Assembly (NCBI GenBank): GCA_024734555.1
Contig: JANPWX010000360.1
Coordinates: 474,875 to 538,874 of the forward strand
Direction: 5' to 3'
Origin: Trochalopteron elliotii
Taxonomy: Eukaryota > Chordata > Aves > Passeriformes > Leiothrichidae
Length of the DNA: 64,000 nt
Below are positions 25,101 to 36,805 of this stretch, piece after piece. Position 1 is the stretch's first letter; every line of letters begins with the position of its first letter. The position numbers and the translations under genes were made by a program. The notes under the pieces are model-generated. The model searched no databases and was not told the DNA's origin. It saw nothing but the letters and a program-made list of their open reading frames with translations.

Positions 25101-26762
25101 ATAAAGTGTGTTGGCACCAGGAATTGCATCCTATTTGACATATTCTGTTCTCATTATTGAAAAAGTATTAGTGCTTTCTAATGTACTGCTGATAAGAAGG
25201 CAACCACAACGTTAATCTTCCAGGGTTTTAGCACTCCAAATCTCCTTCACAAGAGACAACATGAAATGCATTCGTATTTTTGTATTCTTGTAATAGATTG
25301 ATGTATATCTAGCAAGCATCATCTTATTTTCACCAGTCCTGACACTGTTTGACTGGATGCAGCTTGGAGATTTATGAATACCACTATAAGGATCAAAGTT
25401 TGTAGTCACCATGTCTGGTTAACACAGGCAATTATTAAAAGGAAGGAGAAAACTATTTATGCCAGAACTTGGACCCTTTAAAAACTCAGAGTTCTATGTT
25501 TAGAACAGAACAAGGAATTACAACACACAGTATTTTGAGGCTTTATTTCCAGTCATTTTATTCCATTCAGGATTTCAAATAGAAATCCTAAGCTGCCACA
25601 GGTTTTGTTTTTGCATGAACAGTTCTTCCACAAACAGGGCAGAAATTACTTTCAGACAGGAATCATTATTTAAATAACACATGATTCCACCCAGTTACTA
25701 ATACACTGGCAGAGCAAGAAAATTAAATGGGGGGGGGGGGACAACAACTTAGCATATTTCATCAGTTCAGAGAACTATGAAATAAAGTTCTAGAGGATCT
25801 GCAAACCCAAAACACCACAAAGGTCGCTTATCCATAGCTGTTTATTCTGCTATGCTTAATGACAAGTTTTGCAAGCAAACCATTTGGTAAGAGTTTCATC
25901 CTGAAGAAATGAAAATAACAATAGTAAAACTCAGCAGTTACATAAAATCATATATGTTTAAAGAGATATAAAATTTAAGTGATGAGGTTTTTCCTCAAAG
26001 AAAAAAACCCTTCACATTGATACTGAATGGAAAAGAGAGGCTGCTCAAAGTACTTGGGGTGATTCAAGTTCCCACATTTCTCAGGGGTAAAAAAGAGTTC
26101 ACAGTTATTTCTCAAAATCCAGAGAATCATATAATCAGTCTTAGGTCTCTGTCCAACCTGGGATTCATATTTTCTTGGCTCCTTGTTTTCAGGACACTCA
26201 CTTCTCTTCTGCAAGAGAGAAAATTAGATCCACTTTCATGCCTGTAATGCTTACTGGCCTGAATCCCCACATTGTCCCTTTGATCTCACACTTAAAGCCT
26301 CCTTGAGGCAGTTCCCAGCCTGTCCATGTATTTCTGTGGGCAGTATTCTTTCGTAGCACCTGTTTTTGGCAATTGCCTTGAGTGAAGCTGAGGACATAAT
26401 TAGGTACTCCATGGACCCTGATATGTAGAAGATCTACATACCCCCTTACCAGGATGGAAGAGTAATTCTGAAATTAAAATAGTCACGGTCTCTGGGGTTT
26501 TAGAAAATGTGGACTTTGCCTAAATTTTCTATTTGGCCACAACTTTCACAAGACATTAAGTAGCAATGGGTCCATTAAAAGCATGTTTATGTCTTCTGTA
26601 TAAAGAAGTGAAGACCTTCAGAAGACCTCTGAAGTGAAAGTAGGAAGACTTAACCAATCAGAGTTCTTTCCAGTTAGTTAGGAAGTTTTATTCTTACACA
26701 GACTTCAGCATTACCAGTACCAGAGAGCTCTAGAAGATACAGGAATTAATATATAGTTCCAG
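22191..26762. other. Non-coding AT-rich DNA, possible first intron
   Basis: No gene or recognised repeat family apart from short simple repeats: ATT triplets near 23205-23216 and a run of twelve G at 25729-25740. If the CpG-island gene model holds, this is its first intron. Confidence 0.5.
25729..25740 (+). repeat. G12 homopolymer
   Basis: Twelve consecutive G on the + strand in AT-rich surroundings. Length is likely polymorphic and prone to sequencing error. Confidence 0.9.
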
Positions 26763-26812
26763 TGCAAGTATGTCTTTCAAACCATCTGGAAAGCTGAGAA
26801 ACAGCTGACAAA
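26763..26812 (+). CDS. Candidate exon 2 of the CpG-island gene
   Basis: A 50-base segment follows AGTTCCAG and ends ACAAA before GTGAGT at 26813. It is open in one frame (start phase 0, end phase 2), giving CKYVFQTIWKAEKQLT. It joins exon 1 in phase, and the split codon AA+G gives Lys with exon 3. The result is a lysine-rich helical run (KAEKQLTKNKARLEDIL). The acceptor is weak because a TAG sits just upstream and the pyrimidine tract is poor. This is the least certain of the six segments. Confidence 0.22.
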
Positions 26813-26920
26813 GTGAGTTTTCTTTCCTGCATAAAATATTTAAGAAAAAATATTTTTGTTTCCATTTATTTTCTTCATATAAAGTAAAGATAGATAACCA
26901 TCCTTCAGAAAAAATCCAGC

Positions 26921-27460
26921 TGTGTTAGTTTGAAGGTCATCTTTTGAAAACTATGTGTAGTATGTATCTTGTATGTTTCTATACACAATTATTACTTTCC
27001 TTAGTTTTGTTAGCATGTCCTAACTATCAACTGCAATTCCTGTTTTGCTTGGCAAGCCTCCCAACAGTCAACAGATGTTTTCTCCCTCCTATTTCTTCCC
27101 TGAGCAAATGACTTCCAAATGATATCATCTCTCCTTGGACATAGGGTGACTCCTTTTGTCCCAGGGTTCTCTTCTGAGCCCTGGTGTTTAGAAACTTGGT
27201 AAACAAAAAGGACTTCTTTTCTCAGACAGTGCAGACTTTGTGTCTGCAAAATTATACCATGGACTACCAAGGCCAACAGACAGTATAGCCAACCAGGCTT
27301 ACCTCTCAAGTGTTGGGTGACAAGTGTCTTAGTTATGAAAATCTGCAGTACATAATGGGTTTGCATGGCATGCTTCTCTGCCCAATAAAATAGATTCCAT
27401 TTACCTGCTAGAAAGCTTTCTATGATAAGTGATTTGGTGCTTGCCACACATTATCTTACA
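26921..27460 (+). mobile_element. Probable solo LTR of an endogenous retrovirus
   Basis: The stretch starts TGTGTTAGTTTGAAGG and ends ...GCCACACATTATCTTACA, so it has TG at the start and CA at the end. It has a poly(A) signal AATAAA at 27384-27389, about 65-75 bases before the end, as expected for an R-U5 boundary. Its length of about 530-540 bp and 'TGTGTTnGTTTG' opening are typical of avian ERVL-type LTRs. No flanking 5-bp target duplication was found and no internal retroviral region lies nearby. The 145-codon - strand frame inside it is therefore treated as chance. The exact right end (27450 or 27460) is uncertain. Confidence 0.45.
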
Positions 27461-27925
27461 ACTGCCAATAAGAATCACTAAGATTCAAAGAATATGTATT
27501 GATCATCTAATGCTACTTCCTTTCTTAATTTCTTTTTTGGAGGCAACATATGATAAGGAAAGAAAATCAAGAATTCTCAAGCTTGGGCTGAATTGAAATA
27601 TCACAGTTAAGTCATCTAACTTTTTCATGCTAAAGGTCTAAAAATAAAACAGGTATTTTTCAGAGTTAACCTTCTAGATCAGAAAAAAAAAATCAAGAGA
27701 GAGTATTTTTCAATTAGCACTTATTACTGTTAAGAATCCTGGACATCTTTTAAGATTCAAATGAGTTATCTTTATTCACCTGTAAATCTCAGTTAAAAGT
27801 ACAATTTTGCAATATCTGTGTTTTGAAATATGTGTTTGATAAAATACAGTAGATATACTTTCAGGAAAAGACATCATTATTAGCAGTTGAAAAGCACATA
27901 TTTCAATGTACATTTGAACAATAAA

Positions 27926-28072
27926 CTCAGCTGGATTGGGTATGGTGCTAATAACACCAAGGTTGTGGGTTTGATTCCCCATATGGGCCTTTCACTTAAC
28001 AGTTGGACTCAATGATCCCTCTGGGGCCCTTTCAACTCAGGATATTCTGTGATTTCTGTGACTTCTGTGACT
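27926..28072 (+). mobile_element. tRNA-Ile/CR1 composite SINE (TguSINE1-like)
   Basis: The head matches a tRNA-Ile gene: CTCAGCTGG of the D arm, TGGTGCTAATAACACC with the anticodon AAT at 27950-27952, and GTGGGTTTGATTCCCC with a B box at 27968-27978. It closes with ATATGGGCC, the acceptor stem. The tail continues with AGTTGGACTCAATGATCC and CCCTTTCAACTCAGGATATT and ends in an ATTCTGTG-type repeat (about 28035-28072), as in CR1 3' ends. This head-plus-tail design is known from TguSINE1, which CR1 machinery mobilises in songbirds. The 5' acceptor stem (about 8-10 bases) is missing. It is not a functional tRNA gene. Confidence 0.85.
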
Positions 28073-28786
28073 TCTCTATCTCCAAGCAATTTGCAGTTCT
28101 GAAAACGTGATCTGCAAAATGAGCACACAGGAGGAAGGATTTCATGAAGAAAGAAGGATTCTTTATATCTTATATCTTACTCTCCTAATTTCCCAGCAGA
28201 TAGAGTTATGGCTGTTGAAACCAGAATACTCCATTCTCTTACATAAAGTTACTCTTCCAGGCTGCCTGTTGTTAGCAAGATTTCTTATAACCCTTCTCAG
28301 AACTGCCTTCTCCCTGTGCAACATTCATTCCCTGGCCTGGAGGTCCAAGTCTTCAACGTAAACCTTAGACAAGATGAGGAGAAACCCTTCTTCAAGGATT
28401 TTCCATTGCCTGAGATTGTCTGCAATGGTGCAATGCTTCCATTTCAGCTGGTAGGGCCTTTCTGTCTCTGAAGAGTTGCTGCTCGCTGAATACAAAAACA
28501 ATCTGTAGCAGGTACACTCTGTGACATTATAATTGACTTTATTTTTAAAACCCTTTACTGACATTGGCAATGCTAGCCACAGTCCTGTGAGTGATTGACA
28601 TACTATGAAACCAGAAAAAGGTGCAGAAAAATAAAAAAAATTACTTATCCAGACCACTGAGACAGACAGCATTTCAGATTTAAAGTAAAAAGAAGAAATT
28701 CCTGGATGTCAACTGCATAATCAACTACAGATTCTCTTCAAATAATACATACAGAATCCAAAGGCAAAAGATCAATAGAGACTTAC

Positions 28787-29322
28787 TGCAAGCTCGGGAA
28801 CAGCAGAAGGTTTTCTAAGACCACAAACTCTGGGTTGTTATCAGTAACCTTGGCCTGGTTGCTTCCTTTACCCACACCTAAGGCGTGGAAAACCAGTCTG
28901 GCAGCTTCCAAACCAGTGTTGGTTTGGCAAAAATTCACCTCATTCTGTGGAGTGGGGTGGTCGTCAGAAAAAGCAGCTGTCTGACCATCCTTCCCATGGC
29001 AGTGGGAGCAGTAATCCCTACTCTCCAAGCTTTTTCCCAGACTTCCTGGACATTTGCCCCCATGCTTCCTGTGGCAGAACCCTCCCATGAGACAGGAAAA
29101 TTCATGTTCTTCTACATTGCTGAGAAGAACTGGGCCAGTTCTGCTTGGGAATCACAATTTTTAATGAGCAATAAGTGGTTACTTTCAAAACCATTACTAT
29201 TACAAAGGGCCTATATTTTTAATCTGAAAGGCACCAATGTAAGGAAAACCACAAGGTGCCAAGGCTTAGTAGATAATAAGCTGATTCACTGTCTCCACCT
29301 TTCACTATGGTTGAAATCTTAG
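28787..29322. other. Block open on both strands, possible exon or pseudogene
   Basis: This GC-elevated block is open for 110 codons on - (29119 to 28787). That frame is flanked by an acceptor-like TTCTTCTCAG and a strong donor (TTGCA then GTAAGT), with phase 2 at both ends, and includes several CxxC-like cysteines. On + it is open for about 147 codons from an acceptor with a good pyrimidine tract (TTGCTTCCTTTACCCACACCTAAG) at 28881 to a stop at 29322. A donor-like GTAAGG occurs at 29241. Neither product was recognised. It could be an exon of either strand, an old processed pseudogene or an unidentified repeat. Confidence 0.3.
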
Positions 29323-32082
29323 ACTCCAGCTTTACTGCTCTTCAGGGACCTCTGAAACATCTTTGAGATCTGTGTCAAAATTAAACAAAAAAATTTGTGA
29401 GCATGGACCACCTACACAGAGTTAAACCATTTGAAAATAAGTACTCCTCTGATTATGCAGTGTTAAAATCCTTACTGTTAGTACAGTTTAGCTTCTTCTG
29501 GATTACAAATTCTTAATTTTATTTAGCATCTAAAGCTAAAGCCCTGAATCAGTCAAGCCATTTTTCACTATAAGCAATGGTTCATCCATTTGATATACAC
29601 TAGAAATCATCTCTCAGCAAGATTTTCCCTCATCATTAGGTTTTGTTCTCATAACAGAGCTGTTGGATTTGAAACAAAAATGTGGTTCTCTAACCACAAA
29701 AATTCAACAAGGAGCACAAAGTAAAAGAATCCTTAAAAGGCTCCTGTTTTTGGTTTTGATTTTAAATATGGTATTAGTAAAGTACTTTTAAAATTAGATA
29801 TGTCAGAAACCTACAAACAGAGCACCTAATATAAATGGAATGCAGCTTAAAATCACAAGTCTTCATATGCAGGCTTCATATGCAGCTACTCTAAAAGTAT
29901 ACTTTTGAAAGTCAAAAATACAAGGATGAGGAGAAAAGTTAAATATCCTTATTCCTTCCCATCTCCTCTTTGTAGAATGTGCTGGCATAACCCTTCAAAG
30001 CTTTGGTGTATTCTAAAGAATTTATTATCTTCATATCCATTAAATGAACTGCAAATTTTACTACAGTTTTGAGCTAATGTCTAATAAAATAATGGATCTC
30101 AGTAAAATGAAATTACCATCCTTCTAAAAATACATTATATGTTTTATTGTGACTGATACAGAATTAAAGTATAAAACCCACTTCATATTAGTTTTTACAT
30201 ATGAGTTTAGGGCTCCTGTGGTGCTTCCTCAACTGTTTGTTGTGAACATGAAGTGTTACCACCTTCTCAGTCACTAAATCACACTGAATTGCCATTGTGC
30301 TTGATGATCTATTGACATAGGTTTCATAATGTTATATTCTAGAAGAAAATAGATTACTGAGAAAGACACAATGTTTTCTACAAGTGGATGTTTGATGAAT
30401 GCTTTTTGGCAAATAAAATAAAAATCCCAGGAATTTTGGTAGTTTCTTTTCATTCCCTGACATTCAAAGACTGCTTTCTAACCATCTGGGGACATTTCCA
30501 TAAAGTGCATAGTCACACAAATCCATATTTCTGAGCTCATTGACTTTAACAGAGCTACACAAAAGAAAAAAAAAGGCCTTTTTGCTAATAAAAAGCTAGC
30601 AGATAAAAGAAGGAGTCATATGAAGTAAAAAAATCACTGATTCAAACTATATCCCACAGTCTGATTTTGTCCTCTGCAGTGTTCTCCTGATCTACTTGGC
30701 CAACAAGTACGAAATAGTGAAAGACTTGTGGGACAGTCATGACTACATTTCAACACCCCCATTCCACAGAAAATGCATCTCATTCATAGAAGAAAACCAT
30801 GAAGATAGCTAGGCTCAGAATTTGCTATGTATAACAGTCAAAAAATGGTCCTGAAAAAAAGTGTTGATAATTGTGACAAAAAAATTTTAAATATATCATT
30901 GGTGTTGTTCCAGATACATGCTCCATTTAGTTTTTTCTCAGACAGAGGTTTTCTTAGTTAGAAGATTTTATTGCCCAAGTAACTGCTTTATTTCTTCCAA
31001 TTTCTGCCTCTCATAGGCTATCTAAAATGCAGAGGAATGGCACTCTGCCATGCATCTCAGCGTATCACTTCCCCATCTGTCCAAATCAGGTGCCTGTCCA
31101 GACTGAAATGAAGAAGCTTTTCTCTGTTGCATATCTAGACTTAATTCTGAAGGAAATCCAAGGTTGTGAATAATGGGATGTGCAACTGCATCTGACTACA
31201 ACACAGAATCAAAATGCTGCTTGGGCATGTGTCCATCGCCAGCTTAATGTGTGGCAGGAAGTTCTGGACCTCTTTCATAGTGCCTCTGCAGCTGCTGTCT
31301 CTCACAGAGGCCTCTTGCAGGGGTCAGACAGATCCTGTCAGATCCTGTTCTGGAGACTTTCACAATCCCCTAAAATCTCGTCAGCAATACAAATTAAAAT
31401 ACCACTCATGGTTTCATTAATTGCCCTATTTCTTATCAAAACAAGCATTGACCTTTCTCTCTTATAGGAAGTCTTGGCTATTAAATCAAGTTCACGATGA
31501 TTGAACCAGTTCTGAATAATCTTTCAGCATGTTCTCACTGCAGATAAATACTATTTCATGTCTGACGAAGGTTCCCTAATTAGACTTCACCTTTCCTGAC
31601 ATGACTGAATTTTTGCACTTTAATATCTGCTATCAGAAATTAATAAGACTTTCCTTTTTTCTGGATCTAGAATAGTTCTGCTTCCAAGTTATTTATAGGT
31701 TACTTAATCTGTTTATTCATTCTCTGAAACAAACATTTTTGTTCATTCACAAATGTACCAGCAGCTTCATTGTGTGCTCCACAGTCCTCAAATTGTGAGA
31801 TATATAGTAAAAAATACTTCTGTAGTTAAGAAAATAGTACAGCCAAACAACGGAACTCCTGAACTGTCCTAGATTTTTTAAATCAGAAATCTATCATCAT
31901 TTTTTCAATGAGATTTGGAACTCACTTTCCTGGCCAGTTTGTTCTTGAATCTTGCATTGTTCACCTATAGGCTTTGAAATGTCACAAAAGGCAGTGGTTT
32001 ATATCTGATGCCGTGTCTGACATTTTTCATAATAATTTCTCATTTCATGTTGCCATCATCACTTCCTCATCACCTTGCTGAG
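29323..32082. other. Non-coding AT-rich DNA
   Basis: No recognised repeat. Two overlapping + frames at 31180-31467 lie in a GC-richer patch that includes a small tandem repetition (CAGATCCTGT twice near 31328-31347). No splice structure supports them. A doubled word (CTTCATATGCAG) lies at about 29862-29888. Confidence 0.5.
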
Positions 32083-32370
32083 GAACAAAGCAAGGTTAGA
32101 AGACATTTTAGCAAACAGTCTGATGTACACTTTAACTAGACACACTGCCCTAGAAAAGGGAACAAAATTGGAGCGTTACACTTATGCAGCTCAGGAACAC
32201 CAAAAACACCAAAAGACATCAATGACTGAGGCAGACTTAGGCACAGCTTTCTCTGTCAACTCCCACACTCAGTCCTCTTCCATGAGCACTTCCAGGACAG
32301 AACTTCAGTGTCTACAAAAACTGCAGATTTGGAAATGCCCAATGACAGTCTCTACAACAGAATCATCTAG
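32083..32370 (+). CDS. Candidate exon 3 of the CpG-island gene (largest)
   Basis: A 288-base segment lies between an acceptor with a good pyrimidine tract (ACTTCCTCATCACCTTGCTGAG, ending 32082) and a moderate donor (CATCTAG then GTGAAG at 32371). It is open for 95 codons with start and end phase 2; a stop (TGA) lies immediately after the donor. The product begins NKARLEDILANSL (amphipathic, possibly helical) and later becomes Ser/Thr-rich (for example SHTQSSSMSTSRTE), which suggests a disordered linker. It splices in frame to 34858, with codon AG+C giving Ser. No domain is recognised. A 95-codon open stretch is notable here but not decisive. Confidence 0.35.
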
Positions 32371-33650
32371 GTGAAGTTCAGGGCCAAACAACTCAGCACA
32401 TGAGTGTTAGTCCAAAATTAAATCTTTGACCCCTTCCATACAAGTATACACATATACAGCTGTCAAGATTATTTTCTACTCTCTTTACCTTTCTACATTT
32501 CACAGTTTTAGGATACACTTGGTTTCTTGGAAAGCATCTTACTGAATATCTACACTGTAAACAAACCTGAAGAAAATATAAAGCCTAATTTTATTTTTAG
32601 GGACAGCCAATAGAAGGCATACAAATATGCTTTCTTCAATATTGATGCGTGTGCCTGAACTCAGGGAACAAAAAGTGTAAGAAATTTTCCAGCTGGACCA
32701 AAACACCCTGTTACTTGTTTAGAATCTCACAACACAAACACTTCAGGTCTAACAGCTGCCAGAATGGGTGTGTTTGTGTGTGGTGCACGCATATGTGTGT
32801 GAAGCTCTCTTTTTCTTACTCTGTCTTTTCCTATTTTTGTAGATCTGCTCTCTGGCTTTACTTTTTTATAGCAGTTTTTGCCAATCCAAAATATGTAGAC
32901 ACTAAGTTAAATCACTTGTTTTGTTTATGTGGCAACAAGTTCAGACTTCTTGCCGAAAAATGTTCTTGGCTTTGGACAAAGCAGGCTTTGAGATGCTTCC
33001 ATCTGTTTTGAATACACCACAAATCGTAGTATGGAAACCATTGCTCTCAACTGGTAGCCAATTTGCTGAATAAACCTATATTAAAAAAAATAAGTATGAT
33101 TCAACTGCCGACTATTTTCATATTTTTATATCATTTAATTTCAAAGGAATCCAATCCTTATATGGAAGAACTTTAAATACTTATGAATTTCTTGCTGGGA
33201 AGAGGGTCAAGTGAGTAACAAAAATCAGTTCTTTTTAATTCGTGAATTGGTATTATCAGTGAGGGGAAAGTTTAGGATCTTGATGTTCTTATGTAGTATT
33301 TTTCTTAATGGGGCCTGATCATTCTTGCAAAGGTAAGCTTTCAATCTCTCAGCAGTTTCACTTCCTTGTATGTTCTACTACTGCTTGGAGAATTTGAGAG
33401 AATTTGTGAGTCAACAGTATAGACAGTCTTGGAAAAAGGAGGATATTCTCTGCTTTGCCTTTTGTATGATGGCAATCTCGGCACATCTTTTTACTCTTTG
33501 TCTTTTCTCGCTCCCATTTTGACTTCCACTGCTAGTTTTGGAAAGGGACAAGGGTTTCTTTAACAAGATGTATAGACAGCACCAGCAATAAGGACTCCCA
33601 AACAAAACTGTTTCAAACACGTCTCCTTTGGACTCCAGAAGATTATAATA
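32371..33650. other. Intron or intergenic DNA
   Basis: AT-rich, with a GT-rich patch at 32769-32803 (alternating GT words). No gene signal beyond a + frame at 32649-33011, which has no supporting splice sites. Confidence 0.5.
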
Positions 33651-33735
33651 ATAGAATCATAGGATATCTCAAGTTGGAAGGGACCTATAAAGGTCATCAA
33701 ATCCAATTCTCTGTTCCTCACAGGGAGTTCCATCT
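33651..33735 (-). mobile_element. CR1 LINE fragment, 3' end only
   Basis: On + it reads ATAGAATCATAGGATATCTC, AAGTTGGAAGGGACCTATAA, AGGTCATCAAATCCAATTCT. This is the reverse complement of the CR1 terminus, so the element is on - with its 3' end at the left and a 5' truncation after about 85 bp. Confidence 0.9.
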
Positions 33736-34857
33736 TTCAAGACAGCCAGAAAAATGTGATTTGTGTATACTTGTGTATGATTTTATATGAAAACTAAATA
33801 CAGGATTCACTCAAAAGATCAGAGGAGACACAGGAATAAAACCTTGACCCATCTTTTCAAATATATCTTTCAACCCACAGCACTGGTGCCCACATTCTGC
33901 ATCTAAAATCAAGCATAGAGTGGGAATGTGTTCTAATTTATCTACATTATGCAAAACTGAGTCTTTGATAGGTATTTCTGTCTTGTGTTCCCTTCCAGGC
34001 ATGGTCTGTTTTCACAGGCACAGCAAACCAAAAATACACAAAGTCCAGAAGTCAAGAGCCAGAAGCAAGGGATTCCGTGACTGTTGTGGTAAATTGCCTG
34101 TGATCAAATGTCATGGCTCATGGCTGTGCTCCAAATTTATTGCAGAAGAACCTGATGGAGAAGGCACTCCATACTGCAGCATCTAGTAGTAATTTCTAAT
34201 TTTACTCCAAGTCAGATGTGATATAAATGATTCAGCTGAGCTTGAGAATGTCCTGAAGTTTGAGCCTTTCAGTAGAGCCACAGTCCAACTGCATTGTTGA
34301 AAAAACCAAGCTGCAAGCAAAGGCTGACATGTAACAAGCTGTTAATAAGTACAAAACATTGGTTTCCATATGCAATATTTAAAATATACCTGGAAAAAAT
34401 CACTGGAACAAGGATCTTTACTATAGGCTTGCAGTCATTATCAGTCAGCTCTGGCAGACATTATGTTATCCTCCATTCTTTTACACTTAGCCAAAATTTA
34501 GAATTATCTGAGGACTGCATGCATTCAGTAAAGAGAAAACAAAATCCTGTCTCTTCATTTGAAACAATTTTTGCGTATTTTAACTCAAAGATTCCCTCTT
34601 ATTCTAGTTACATGTTTTTTATGGTTGCAGATACTGTGGAGTATAACCTCAGATGATGCAGAAGTAATATCTAAAAGTATGCAAAATTAAATCAAATCTC
34701 TGAGGTGCTAATGCTAACAATTGACCTGTGATGCTAGCTTTCTCTTCTTTTCTATGTTTCTACTTCATCATGTCTCCTAGTGTTGCCTGAACAAAAACTC
34801 CGAGAAGCAAGAGGCAACCTTGCTCTGCACCTTGGCTGGAGCTGCTCCTCCCCTCAG
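33736..34857. other. Intronic or intergenic DNA with an alternative exon candidate
   Basis: At 33998 there is an excellent acceptor (TCTTGTGTTCCCTTCCAG). The following 90 bases to 34088 are open in two frames and end at a moderate donor (GTTGTG then GTAAAT). A longer + frame runs to a TAG at 34184-34186. It does not fit the phase of the preferred exon chain unless the acceptor before 34781 is used instead of that before 34858. Confidence 0.3.
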
Positions 34858-34930
34858 CAGAGTGCAGGACAGGAGGATAGTGCTACATGTGTGGAACCAG
34901 TGGCGATCTCGGTGCTGTGAGAAGCACAAG
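34858..34930 (+). CDS. Candidate exon 4, W-rich helical segment
   Basis: A 73-base segment follows a strong acceptor (GCTGCTCCTCCCCTCAG) and ends ACAAG before GTAGGT at 34931. Start phase is 2, end phase 0. It encodes RVQDRRIVLHVWNQWRSRCC followed by EKHK. The tryptophan pair and basic residues recall the W-x(2-3)-W core of Sfi1-type centrin-binding repeats; this is similarity by eye only. CAGCAG at the boundary makes a tandem (NAGNAG) acceptor. A second strong acceptor at 34780 would extend the exon to 34781 with the same frame fully open (150 bases, phase 0 at both ends). The segment is visibly GC-richer than its flanks. Confidence 0.42.
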
Positions 34931-36805
34931 GTAGGTGCCAGTTGCACACCCCAAAGATATAAAAGAGAAAAGATCTCATTTCCTCTACCATGTGTTTGCC
35001 AAGATACCCTTCATAGAACAGACCCAAGGAATGTTAGGATAAGAATTCAATCCCATTCACAAACCCTCATCATATCTTCCACCCTTTGGGCAAAATATTT
35101 GTTAGTATTCAACACTTGTTGATCCTTTCTGCTATCAATATTATTACAAATTTAACTGATGAGATCTTTCATTGTTAAATTGCCAGTGCTGTTACAGTTT
35201 GCTCCCTGGGTGGGGACTTGTCTCTTTCACTTTCCAATAAATTACACTTTTTAAATAATATTTTTTGTAATTTCTTCCAAGGACAATAGCTTGTACCTTA
35301 ATAGCACCCAAACCATGAAGAAAGGAACTAATAATTAAACCATTAAACCCTCTCATTTCTCTAAATTTGAATAGTATGGATTAGAGAGACCAGAAAGTAT
35401 TTCTATACAATGAACTGATTCATTGACTCACTTATTTTGGACCACGAACATCCCATATATAAACTTCATACTTAAGCATAGCTCAAACCCTTTTGACTCT
35501 GTTATGATTGGTACAAAATGACTTTACATCAGTAACTTCTCAACACAGTAAATCCCTCATGCCATGAAAAGAGGCTTTCAAATGACTTCTCAATATGCTA
35601 CAATTTACACTTCATCATCTCTAACTATTCCTCAACAGACATCTTAAATCTCCTATTAGATATATCAAAGAAGACATCTTTCTGCTATATTCCTAAATTT
35701 TTAGTTACTTGTTGAAATCCTTGGAATCTCTACTGAGTCATTGCTCCAGTTGGAAGAGTCAGCTGGATCTAGTAGTCTGATCTGGGAGCAGATTGTGGCT
35801 CCGGTGTTTACAATTACATCCTTATAAGGCATCTTGGTTCACTTCCAATTATTGCTTTTTCTATAAAGCTTTCATAATTTGGTGAATTATTTATGCCATC
35901 AAACCAAGAACTCTCATGGCTGATAGTATCACAATGTTATGGGGTAAGAAGTAACATCAGAGATCTTGACTTCTATGGGCCTCCACAGAGTAAGAAGCGA
36001 AGAATCCCTCTGTTCTTCCCCACAAGCAGATTGCTGGAATACTAATGACAGTATAGGCTGGGCACAACGTATAAGGAAAGCCGAGCCCCTGGGCTTTCAG
36101 CAAGTTGTCAGCTTGTGCTCACTCACACAGTACTCCCCCACAAACCTGTTTTATAACACATATCCTTCACCCAAACCTGCTGAACATCAGAAGGCAAAGG
36201 TTTTTTTTTAACCTGAATTTCTGAACTGTAATATAAGTGAGGGAGGGGAAAACTTGAAAGAAAAAGCCCAGGTTAAAAGAGGGCCTGTGCTCACACTGGC
36301 TGAAGCAGAGCATGCTCTCCCCAGGTAACATTTGGCACAAGTATGACAGTGACTTTTTCCCTCCTTTTTCAGCCAAACACACTTCCACCACAATCTCGTA
36401 GCAATCCCTCTAATCACTTCCAGATCAAAAATTTAACAAACATGCTTATTTTTCTCTCATGGGCTTCTGCTGCTCAGGCAATTCAGTCTTAGTCTCAGTA
36501 CCTCAGGATCAAGCATAGACCAGGGCAAACAGGGCCTTTTGTGTGTGTGTACACTATGTGCATACAGAGTTCTCTCTGATCAGGATCTGGAACCACTGCA
36601 ACACAAATGACTTACATCAACATATTGGAAAGTGATAGCACCACCCAGCCATATCTGTCTGCTAACCCAACATGCCAAATGGCTACCTACAGTGACTTTC
36701 TGAGCTTTGCCAGTAGGATCTGCTAATCTAGACATAAGAGTAGGCTGTGCACCATATTTACTTAATATAAATCTACCTTTTATTCTGATCTGTCCACATC
36801 TTCAG
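34931..36805. other. Candidate intron
   Basis: AT-rich and unrecognised. Frames at 35966-36211 (+) and 36167-36417 (-) have no supporting features. Confidence 0.45.

Noticed and set aside
27010..27447. 145-codon - strand frame
   Set aside because: Lies antisense within the probable LTR; no retroviral or cellular motif.
27926..27990. Possible tRNA-Ile gene
   Set aside because: The 5' acceptor stem is missing, the arms carry substitutions, and the CR1-like tail shows it is a SINE.
33999..34088. 90-base segment after an excellent acceptor as an exon of the main model
   Set aside because: Its end phase does not fit the preferred 34858 exon and the donor (GTAAAT) is moderate. It is kept only as an alternative with the 34781 start.
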